A program made the translations under genes and the position numbers. A stretch of DNA of 64,000 nucleotides from Akebia trifoliata (lineage: Eukaryota; Streptophyta; Magnoliopsida; Ranunculales; Lardizabalaceae): positions 9,183,049 to 9,247,048 of the forward strand of contig CM030714.1 of the NCBI GenBank assembly GCA_017979445.1. Reading direction: 5' to 3'. Below are positions 24,620 to 34,559 of this stretch, piece after piece. Below the pieces are notes generated by a model that did not search any database, was not told where the DNA came from, and saw nothing but the letters and a program-made list of their open reading frames with translations. How positions within the stretch are numbered: position 1 is the stretch's first letter; every line of letters starts with the position of its first letter.

Positions 24620-25480
24620 CCTACAGCGGCGTTTTATAACAGCGGATCATTTTATCCACCTCTATATATGTACTTATTGCAGCGGATAATTATATCCGCC
24701 GCGATAGGTACCCACGCAAATGCCACTCCTGTATATTCAATTCCTACAGCAGCGGAACAATATATCCGCCGCTAGAAAACCAAATTTTCTTTTTAATAAA
24801 TTTTTTTTTAATTGAATATAGCAGCGGATTGGAAAATCCGCTAGTAAAAAAATCAATTTTCTGTATTATCAATTTATTTTAAATTGAATATAGCGGCGGA
24901 TTGCTATATCCGCCACTATAAAATTCATTTTTTTAATATTTAGTGAAAATTGATTATAACAGCGGATTAATTTTTCCGCCACAAAAAAACAATTTTTATT
25001 TATTATTTTTTTTTTAGTATAGAAAGTTATGTATTTTTTATTTTGTTAGAAAGTATGGTATAGTTGTTGCAGCGGATAAATTTATCTGCCACTATAGGGA
25101 CCCCATTCATATCTCTCTCCCTTCTCTCTCGATTTATTTATAGTGTTGGTTTATAGCAGCGGATGATTATTTCAGCTGCAATATGGTATAATTTGTGCAG
25201 CGGATAAATTTATCCGCCGCTATAGGGACCCATCCATATCTCGATTTATTTATAGCATTGGTTTATAGTAGCGGATGTTTATTTCTGCTGCAGTATGGTA
25301 TAATATTTGCAGCGGATAAATATATCCGCCGCTATAGGACCCACCCATATCCCCCGATTCTCACTTATAACTATGATATACTTTTTGCTGCGGATAAATT
25401 TATCTGCCGCTACAGGACCACTCATATCCCACAACACTCGATTTATATAAAGATGGCAGCGGAAAATAAAATCCACCGGT
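24620..25480. repeat. Left subterminal repeat array of the CACTA element
   Basis: About 13 imperfect palindromes of the form GCAGCGGATAAATTTATCCG followed by CCGCTAT, at intervals of roughly 40-90 bp (for example 24,680, 24,750, 24,892, 25,069, 25,197, 25,309 and 25,389). In En/Spm elements subterminal repeats bind the transposon's own TNPA-type protein; here that role is inferred. Confidence 0.9.
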
Positions 25481-25498
25481 AACGAATATTACACTTAT

Positions 25499-26190
25499 GA
25501 AAAAGAAATTTAATTCGCGAAAGAACAGCCCGCGAAAATCTATTTCCTTCTTCCCTTCTCATTTTCTCATTCCTTCTCTGTCACTCTCTCTTGTTCTCTC
25601 GTCTGTTGGGTTTTGTAAGATTAGTTCGACAAACTGGATTGCCACTAAAGAAGGCGAAGGCAAGGCGAGAGACTAGGCCACCTTACTTCTTACTGCCATG
25701 GAAGACGCCGTAGGATCCATAGACGGAACTATGTTTTAGGTATTAGGGAGGAGAGAAAGAACGCATGTATGGAGATTCTTTCTGTCAGAGGTTCGAGGTC
25801 TGGGTAAGCGGTAGATGATAGATTCCCTGTTGCATTCAGCTTTCCTTTCGGATAGGAGACAAATCCTTGTTTTTTTCTCGCATCTGGTAAGCTCTCTCTC
25901 TCTCTCTCTCTCTCTCGCTCGCGTGCATTTCGATCTTTCAATTTTTTCAATTGGTATTCTGCAACTCATCTGATTTAGGGTTTTATTTTTATGTTTTTTA
26001 TTCAATTTACTTTTCCAACGACCTGATTTTACACGACGTTAGTCGTTTCCACCATTTCCAGAATGGTTCTTGCTCTTGTCAGGATTATTGGTGATTTCAT
26101 TCCGGAGGTTTACAAATAAATTTGTTCTAGCGGGGTAGGTCTAATAAATGTGCAACTAACTTGAAGTGAAGGAGTAGTGAAAAACTCACA
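25499..26190. other. CACTA interior: unidentified 5'-UTR-like segment
   Basis: After the left array comes CT-rich sequence resembling a plant promoter or 5' UTR, with a (CT)n tract at 25,891-25,920 and an AGGGTTT motif near 25,977. A short open stretch beginning ATGGAAGACGCCG (25,698) ends at a stop after about a dozen codons. It may be the leader of one of the captured genes, but which one is not clear. Confidence 0.4.
25891..25920. repeat. (CT)n microsatellite
   Basis: About 13 CT units inside the CACTA interior. Confidence 0.9.
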
Positions 26191-26195
26191 TTCTT

Positions 26196-26523
26196 GATGG
26201 AACCTCTTGTTGACACTGTTAATCAGAACCAAATCATCACAAAATCCCATTTACTTAAGGTGATGAAAAGGAACTCTGTTGTTCTTGTCTTTTAATTATT
26301 TTCCTATTGTGTTGTTCTAAACTTACTACTATGCTTCTGATCTGTATGAATTGATTTGATTTCTTGTATTCAGAAGATGGACATCTCTAAGATGGCTTCT
26401 GGGTACGTTTCCTTTGTGTCACCCTTTAACCTCATGGCAGAACGCAGCCATTACATCCATGCCCTTGTTGCATACTTTGACATCTCATTTACAAAGTGTC
26501 GTAAATGGATGGCTTCTCTACAG
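26196..26523 (+). pseudogene. Captured PRMT fragment: C-terminal beta-barrel exons
   Basis: Two exons of a type I protein arginine methyltransferase (PRMT1/PRMT11 type). The first, ending at 26,259 before a GT donor, encodes MEPLVDTVNQNQIITKSHLL. The second (26,374-26,523, after a CAG acceptor) encodes MDISKMASGYVSFVSPFNLM and IHALVAYFDISFTKCRKWM, the substrate-binding barrel. PRMTs transfer methyl groups from S-adenosylmethionine to arginines. The expected following segment (GFSTGP and onward) is replaced by ASLQ and a splice-like GT. These C-terminal exons lie upstream of the N-terminal exons at 27.2-27.9 kb, the reverse of any real PRMT gene. Confidence 0.88.
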
Positions 26524-27199
26524 GTTTCTTTCTTTCTTCTTTCTTTTTTTCCTTTCACCTTACAGTTTTACTTCCACTTAGATGTCAAATTAACGTAATA
26601 CTCTTATCTTTATTCATATATGGGACTAGCAATGTAAGCCTAACAGTTAGCAATTAGCATGGTTTTAATTAACAACATTGTTTATTAGATGTTCATAACT
26701 GCATTACAATGGTCGTGGGTCATACCACTTTATGTTCGGTAAATAATTCCCATAATATAACTGTTATTAGCACTTATTTCCACTTGGGTGAAACTAAGTG
26801 GTGGTCTAAACAGGCCAATGCTAAAGATGTATGGATCAGTTGTGGTTGATAGGGGTTGAGATGTCACTTGTAACCGAAGCTAGCAGTCTTACCTGAAAAG
26901 TGTTAAGACGCAACAATGAACTAGACATCTAGGATATATCCCCATTTTATTGTGAGCTGCAAGAACCTAGCCATCTCTGGTCAAACTTTGAATACTAGAT
27001 ACGGAGGTCCCCAGCACTTATGTCAAATCATTTGATATCATAAGGGTTATGAGCACATTGCACACTTATGCAGACTCACCAGCCTTTTCAAGTGGCTGCT
27101 TGTTTAAATACATTTTTATTGTTTGCTAAACACATCTCCAAAACCTTAAGAAATTGTTTTTGCATTTTGTGTTTTTGTCTGATAATCTTTACGCTACAG

Positions 27200-27936
27200 G
27201 AAATGTTGAAAGATACAGTGAAGACTAAGACATATCAAAATTTTATTTACAAGAATAAAGTAGTTTTAGATGTGGGGGCTGGACTAGAATTTTGTCCCTC
27301 TTTTGTGCAAAGGCAGGGGCCAAGCATATTTATATGGTAGGTTATTTTATTTCCTTTATTTTGTTTCAAATATTCTGCTGTTTTTTTTTTGTGGAAACTG
27401 AGGTATTCAGGCCTCTTAGAGCACCCGTAATCCTTGGGGCATGTGCAGTCCCCTCCCCTCACACTCACCAGATAATTTCTGGGCTAAATCCCTGAGGGTG
27501 GCCACTAATTCGAACTCAAGACCTCAACTTCCTAAGGTGTGGTCTTGGTCATCTCACCAACCCTTTAGATGGTTTCTTCTGCTGTCATTAGATGATTCTT
27601 TTCGTATGTGTGCCATTTAGAATTAATAGTAATATTGTTATTTGGAGTGTAAGTTCTAAACTCTTTATGACTGATTTTTGCACTAACTTGTTAGTACTCG
27701 GCAGTTTCTATTGTCACTTTATCACTTACTAGCAATGGTGATGTCTCACTTCTTTTGTCATTTAGTTAAAATAGTACCAGGATGTGAATGTACTTGTTTT
27801 TGGCTTATAAATAGTTCAATTATTTTAACAATTTACTTCCTCACTTCCAGAATATGTGGATTTTTCCTACAGGTGGATTGCTCCCAAAAGACCGACATGG
27901 CAAAAGAAATTGTTGAGGCAAATGGATTTTCTAATG
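27200..27936 (+). pseudogene. Captured PRMT fragment: SAM-binding exons, frameshifted
   Basis: Exon 27,200-27,336 encodes EMLKDTVKTKTYQNFIYKNK then VVLDVGAG. One base is then missing inside SAM-binding motif I compared with the expected GAGxGILSLF. The remaining codons (ILSLFCAKAGAKHIYMV) are readable only in the next frame. Exon 27,873-27,936 encodes VDCSQKTDMAKEIVEANGFS, the next PRMT segment. Intact splice sites bracket both (TACAG/G and ATG/GTAGGT; CTACAG/GTGG and AATG/GTGATT). Retained introns show capture from genomic DNA rather than from a processed mRNA. The frameshift makes it nonfunctional. Confidence 0.88.
27400..27575 (-). mobile_element. SINE-like tRNA-derived repeat inside the PRMT fragment
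   Basis: The minus strand has TTGGTGAGATGACC in the A-box position and GGTCTTGAGTTCGAATTAG as a B-box-like segment, arranged as in plant SINEs. It sits in the intron between the two SAM-binding exons. Boundaries and target duplication were not resolved. Confidence 0.4.
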
Positions 27937-29228
27937 GTGATTATCATTCGTTGAAATTTTGCAGCCATAGTTATCTTCTACCATGTTGTTTCATGTTTCT
28001 TGTTACAAAGGAAATAATTATAGTGGTACCCCTGCAAAATCTCATCTCTGTGAGTGCAATCTGCTTGCTTATTTAACAAAGTCAATCTATCATTTACCGA
28101 AGAAAAAACTTAATCTCCATTACTTGATTTATGAAATTTTGGAGGTGTTCATGTTTTTATGAGATGTCCAATGTGCCATTAGTCTCATTCTATCATATTT
28201 CTAAAGATTACTATCTATTTGGGCCGACAATATTTTGCTATGTTGTTCGTTTAAAGTTAAATCCTCATTGTTCGTACCGAGGAACCATCAATGGGTTGGC
28301 TTAAGTGTTATTTTCCCAAAATGACATCTAACTATTTGTATGCAATAACACAAATTTGGAGATTGATTGAGAACTTACGATCTTCTTCCTCTATCTTTCT
28401 TCTTTGATGGTCCAAACCCTAACTCCCTTTCACTCGTTTCCTCATTTCAATCTAAGTGACCAATGATTGCATGCTGGCACAGGTGGTGGAAACAACTCAA
28501 TGGTAAGACTTAAAGATTGCAAATTAATGTAGGACGGTGAAAACCAACCTAGAATGATAAATCAGAGATCAAGAATAATCTACTAAAGCAATTATGGTAT
28601 AATTGTTTTAGACATGGGTAATATATTCGCCACGTGCTGATGTTGCAATTTGCCATGTGGCACTGTTGAAGCTACCACGTGTTCGTTATCAAAGCCGCCC
28701 CATGCGTCTATCGAGAGAGCTAGTTACATTAGTGCGAAAAGATCAGCAGCCTGACACCTCGAGCATGACGCCCCACATATGTCGCGAATATTCAATGATA
28801 AAGTTGTCATTGTTTCAGATTTTTCTTTTTTGGAGGGTTTTGTGCTTTTATTTAGTCTCTAGTTGTTAATACTGATGATTTTTTTAGTTATGCTTTAGTG
28901 ATTTTTGAGTTGTTGTTGAGGGATTCAGTTTGTTGGTGATTATCACAAATTTATGGATTTTAAGGGGTTTAGAACATCTATTAATGATTTTAGTAGGATT
29001 TTGGATACGAGATAGCTGAGAACTCCTACATTCTGAAACAAATAAAAGGAAATGGCAATTCAAATAGCAGAACAAGAAGAGACCAAAACAGGGAAAACTA
29101 GAACAATCACCACGGAATGATACTATACTAAGTACCTAAATTCTCATTTATTTAAGAGAAAAATCGCATACATAGTAGTTGATCAATAGGATCATCAAAT
29201 AAGATTGATTTATTTAATTTTAACCTAG

Positions 29229-29255
29229 TGTGTGTGTGTGTGTGTGTGTGTGTGC
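29229..29255. repeat. (TG)n microsatellite
   Basis: About 13 TG units in the CACTA interior, between the PRMT and BPI/LBP fragments. The surrounding 28.0-29.5 kb shows no recognisable exon. Confidence 0.9.
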
Positions 29256-29556
29256 ACTGTGTTTTTGACCTCGTTCTCTGTTCTAGTTAACATGTATCCA
29301 GCAGAGCACTTTAGAAACTAATATAGTTTACCTGATTGCATCATAAGTTTTTCAATTTTCAAAATTAACTTTTTAACTTGAAACAAAAATTGCTTGTCAA
29401 AACCATGACATATGACCTTGAGCTATTCCCAAGCGTTTGTGAAGCTATGACTATTAAGATTTAAACTTTTCTAAATGATTAATCAGAATATTTAAAGCTA
29501 AGTACCAAGTTGGATGATCCTGTGAAGTATTAACTAGTGTTCTTTCTTATTTATAG

Positions 29557-29767
29557 TTTGGTGGATGCTTTTGAAGCGCAAATAAAATCTGCCATGGATA
29601 ATTTAATTAGCAAGAAAATTAAAGAAGGTATTTTAAAGCTTAATCCAAAGTTGCAAGCTATTCCTAAAGAAATCGCAATAGATGAGATTGCTTCTTTGAA
29701 TGTCACATTTGTTAATAGTGCACACGATTATGGCCTCATTAGCTATTCTTTTATTTGCAATGGTCAG
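29557..29767 (+). pseudogene. Captured exon of a BPI/LBP-family gene
   Basis: After a TTATAG acceptor the frame encodes LVDAFEAQIKSAMDNLISKK, then GILKLNPKLQAIPKEIAID and ASLNVTFVNSAHDYGLISYS. This resembles the N-terminal lipid-binding fold of plant BPI/LBP-like proteins (bactericidal permeability-increasing / LPS-binding family), in particular the I-P-K-E-x-x-x-D-x-x-x-L-N-V-x-F-V segment. The frame stays open to a GT near 29,768. Only one exon is seen, with no signal peptide or C-terminal domain. Identification is from remembered family patterns and is moderate. Confidence 0.6.
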
Positions 29768-29785
29768 GTACTTCTTATGTGTGTC

Positions 29786-29970
29786 AAAAAAATCAGTAAA
29801 ATCTGCTTTGGTGAAGGAATAAATGGTACAGACACAACCGATATGGATATGAAGCAATGGATACAGAGAAACTATGAAGATGACATGAAGAGATGGATGG
29901 AGAATTCCCCAACCGATCATCTCATTCAACTTCTTTCCAAAACTTCTCAATTTGACGAGTTATTTACCAA
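29786..29970 (+). pseudogene. Captured exon-like open segment of unknown origin
   Basis: The same open frame continues through FGEGINGTDTTDMDMKQWIQ, EDDMKRWMENSPTDHLIQLL and SKTSQFDELFTNK, and ends at a good donor (AATAAG/GTATCT). The composition is protein-like (charged, amphipathic, no low-complexity sequence), unlike the intergenic ORFs around it. It is not part of the BPI/LBP fold as far as I can tell, and I do not recognise the family. A further short exon-like stretch (30,361-30,420, PVWSNVLAHWQVLKRLECVG) after a TTTCAG acceptor may belong with it. Confidence 0.45.
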
Positions 29971-30565
29971 TAAGGTATCTTGTCTTTCAATGGTATTCTT
30001 TATAAGAATGGCCACAGTTGCATTACCAAATTCCCTTGGTGCTTCTCTAGACCATACATAAAATAAGTATTTACTGAATTACAATTACAGAAAATATTTA
30101 GTATGTCTACATCTATACCTAACAAGTGCTTAATTACTTATTGAGTGTTGAACTAAGAATGGAGTTGTGGGTATCATACTATAATCATGCTTAAGGACCT
30201 AGGGTCGTCGATCACCTCATGTTTTAGAGTGTTGTGGGTATCATACTATAATCATGCAACCTCTCATAGAGTTGCCATGTGCAGTATGCACAATGCCTTG
30301 TGTGCTTGTAATGAATCCTATTTCTCCAATCAATTGTTTAAATATTTTATTTTATTTCAGCCGGTGTGGTCTAATGTATTAGCACATTGGCAAGTGCTAA
30401 AAAGGCTTGAGTGTGTTGGTTAGTATCTTAATCCATTTGAAATATTAGTAATTTATTATAGTTTGTTTCTTTTATAATTCTTTCTCTATAGGCATTAGAG
30501 AAAAGTATAGTTCTGGACAATAGTTTGTTTGCTTTGTTAAATCAATTGGTCCTTTGCTTGTGTAG

Positions 30566-30640
30566 ACCAAGAAAAATGAGCTTCGTGATGAGAAATAGAG
30601 GCTAAAATCAGAGAAAGAGAAGTTGGATGGGCAATGCTCC
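30566..30640 (+). pseudogene. Captured exon of an ILR3-like bHLH gene
   Basis: After a TGTGTAG acceptor the frame encodes TKKNELRDEK, a TAG stop, then RLKSEKEKLDGQ. This matches the leucine-zipper-like segment following the bHLH domain in ILR3/bHLH104/bHLH105 iron-homeostasis regulators, where a Gln normally sits at the stop position (CAG to TAG). Only this part-exon is present; the DNA-binding basic region is absent. The in-frame stop makes it noncoding. Confidence 0.72.
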
Positions 30641-30798
30641 AATAGAAATTTTCAAATCGAATAACTGAGATTTAGGATTTTTTTTGTTTTCAAAAGGTCA
30701 TATGTTACACATTCATTACAACAATCTGCTGGGAGAAAGGTACTCACCACTTAATCCTCTCTTGTTTCATAGTTACAATTAAGAATGTGGGGCATTCC

Positions 30799-31000
30799 TT
30801 ATAACTTGAATATGTTCTCAAAAATTATTTGAGCTATGGTGGCAGCCGTATAATGATGAGAGATGGGAATGAAGTGAGCAAACTTTGAGAGTCTATCTAC
30901 CACCACAAAAATGGTTGACTTCCTTTTGGATTTAGGAAGTCCTTCCACAAAATCCATTGAAATATCTGTCCATACTAGCATGGGAATTGGTAGAGGCTGT
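30799..31000 (-). pseudogene. Ty3/gypsy integrase fragment within the CACTA element
   Basis: The minus-strand frame reads WTDISMDFVEGLPKSKRKST then VVVDRLSKFAHFIPISHHYT. These are the first two conserved blocks of the gypsy (chromovirus-type) integrase core, with both catalytic-region Asp residues visible. The frame ends after about 60 codons and no other gypsy domain or LTR is seen nearby. It is the only recognised cargo on the minus strand. Confidence 0.85.
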
Positions 31001-31826
31001 ACAAGTCCAACCGGGCTAAGAGTAAAATGACAATTCTATAAGACTAGGAAGACCGATTATGTTTTATAGAGCTGAATGTTGAGAATCAAGAAACAAAATG
31101 TGCATAAATTGAGCATGTAGTTACAATTATTTTCACGCTTGGTATCATGGTATGTAGCTACAATTTCATTATATGTGGATCCTCAGAGAATTCTATAGAA
31201 TGAGGACCCTACCCTTATTAAGTGGGGTGGTGTGTAGGCAGGCCAATGTGGGCAAATAACTCTCTGAATTCTTTGGCCTCTACTTCTCTTCCCTGCAACT
31301 AGACTCATGATTCAAATGATTTTAAACTTACAAGAGTACTTCCATGCATGTTATCATGGTTCATCTAAACGGCGTGAACCATCCATGTTGACATGTTTTT
31401 GAATCTGGCATTCCAAGGGTTCTTATCTTAATGCATATCTTATTTTTTCTCCTATTTTTTAATTTAGTATCAATTGACATTTATTTAGGGATAAATCATT
31501 CTTACTCCAAACATTAGACATTTGTATGGAAGTAAAACCACTAAATTTATGAATGTCATGTTCAATGACTATAATGTGATTCATCTTGCATCCCATTGTT
31601 TGTCTACCCCAATAATTTGAATTTAACCATTTAATGCTAAGGTGATTAAATGGTGAAATAAAAAAAAAATCTTTTAATAGATGTTAATGGAGCAGTGGTC
31701 ATCAAGAGTAGAATTAAATATTTCTTGCTTTTTGTGATTTGCCTTTCCAATCTTTTATTCGATCCTTTTTTGATATCTAAATGAATATGTGCATGATCAC
31801 TTATACTTCATCATTCTACTTTGTAG

Positions 31827-32845
<1,019 letters not shown>

Positions 32846-33724
32846 AGTGTGCATGGATATCTGTGGTCTGTTAGGACTTGTGTCATTTGTTTAGTGCAGA
32901 GGAGGTATGCTCAATAATTATTTGTGTAAGAATCTATATACAATCATTTCTCTTTTTATAAAATTTATTTGTTACTATTTTAATTTTCTTTTGATTCCAA
33001 ATAGTTTTTTTTTATCTTTGTTTAAATTGATGGAGGCACCCAATTAAGTCCACTCTTGTGGCCATATTCATGTGATGTTTAGGTCACCTGCCCAAAATCA
33101 TACCTCCTTGATTTCGAGAGAGATCCATAAAAGACAAAACATAAAAACACATGTGGCCCATACAGTTGGATACTGAAACAAACATTCAAAAGACCACCAC
33201 CACCACCAACCACCATTAGTTTATACTCCTAAGTCTTTGAGTTTGGGTAACCAACATCAAATGCTTTATACCATTTGCTACCAAACCTGTGGCCTAACTT
33301 TCAATCATGGTAAGTTGCATTCAGATCATTTATTTCACTTTGGGTTGGTATGACAACCTTCAAAAGCCCAACATAAATTACCAAAAATGGGTTCTTAGCA
33401 AGAACTTCAGCTTGAGAGATTTCCTCAGTAAGCCCAATATCACATTAACTATTTTTGTTTATTTATTATTAGTTGAAACTATAAACATGTGCAGTTCTTT
33501 GGTGATTTACTTATGTATTAGTGCTGGATTAATAAAAGTTAGTGTGGCAATAGCAGCTCTCTTATATTATTTATTTTAAAGTTTTCAATCTGTACAGGTT
33601 GGAGGACACAGGTTATATATATATATATATGAAAAAAAAATTACAGTAGTGGATACAAATTCCATCTTTATATATTGTTTTCGAAGGATATATAATGATT
33701 TTTTTTTATAAAAAAAAAAACGTA

Positions 33725-34095
33725 TAGCGGCGGATTTTAATATCCGCCGCTATATGTGTTATATTTTTTTTTTAAAAAAATTGACCTATTGCAGCGGATC
33801 TTAATATCCGCCGCTATATGTGTTATATTTTTTTTATAAAAAAATTGACCTATTGCAGCGGATCTTAATATCCGCTGCTATATGTATTATATTATATTTG
33901 TTAAAAATTCGACTTATTGCAGCGGATATTTATATCCGCCATTAAAGATACCACCTGCAACAGCGGAATACATTATCCGCTGCTATAGTTAGCGACGGAG
34001 GAAACAACGACGGGTTTTTGGTTCCGCTGCTCATCGCCGCAATACCTTTTACAGGCGGAAAAATGACCTTGTAGCGGCGGAAAAATCCGCCGCTG
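33725..34095. repeat. Right subterminal repeat array of the CACTA element
   Basis: At least six palindromic units such as GCGGCGGATTTTAATATCCG followed by CCGCTAT, at about 33,725, 33,792, 33,855, 33,921, 33,959 and 34,072. The first three are near-identical and evenly spaced about 65 bp apart. The motif is the same as in the left array. Confidence 0.9.
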
Positions 34096-34148
34096 TAGAT
34101 CAAAATTGTTGTAGTGTCACTACACTAGTGGTATCAACGACGTGATCA

Positions 34149-34475
34149 TCAACACTCGATGAACATGCTCTTCCATCCAAAGGACTTGCACCTTCGAGTA
34201 CGTTTGTCCAACCGGCTATGCACTCTGCCTTTGCAATCGGGCTGATTGTAAAATCTTGCGGGCTGCCCGGTGTACACGAATTGGAATCCTCCGTTAAGTC
34301 TGATGTTGTTACACCCACAATTCTGGTGGGTCACAGCCCAGTTTTCGCAACCCGGACCGCTCCAAACCGTAAACTCGCTACCAGCAACAAGGTTGGCTCC
34401 ACAGACTATTAACATAAGCACCACCAATATGGTTGTTGTGGAAAGAAAGGCTGAAGGACGCTTGGTAGAGGCCAT
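34149..34475 (-). CDS. MiAMP1-like antimicrobial peptide precursor, CACTA in its 3' UTR
   Basis: A single-exon ORF of 108 residues, the same length as the paralogue at 11.5 kb. The signal peptide covers about residues 1-32 (TTILVVLMLIVCGANLVAGS), and the mature peptide starts near EFTVWSGPGC. Six mature cysteines are present: GPGC, NCGC (two), PDC, RRC and the final EC. The loop between cysteines four and five is strongly basic (RLDKRTRRCK), unlike the paralogue. By family the product is a secreted, beta-barrel defence peptide. The CACTA element begins 32 bp past the stop codon, so the ancestral 3' UTR now lies beyond 24.6 kb. Mature mRNA must use a polyadenylation signal inside the transposon or read through it. 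Upstream of about 34,540 the promoter region has been joined to block C sequence. Confidence 0.93.
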   Translation of the reverse strand: MASTKRPSAFLSTTTILVVLMLIVCGANLVAGSEFTVWSGPGCENWAVTHQNCGCNNIRLNGGFQFVYTGQPARFYNQPDCKGRVHSRLDKRTRRCKSFGWKSMFIEC

Positions 34476-34517
34476 GGTGTGAGTTTAGTTTGAGGTTGAT
34501 GTGTCTGTTCTTCTATC

Positions 34518-34525
34518 TATTTATA
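34518..34525 (-). promoter_or_regulatory. TATA box of AMP gene (34.1 kb)
   Basis: The minus strand reads CTATAAATAGATAG, about 43 bp upstream of the start codon, matching the box of the paralogue. Confidence 0.72.
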
Positions 34526-34559
34526 GGACGGAGGTTTTTTTTTTGTTGTGTGCCATCGG

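Noticed and set aside
25195..25482. ORFs of 65-95 codons with repeated AADKFIR-type words
   Set aside because: Produced by translating the CACTA subterminal palindromes; both strands give similar peptides.
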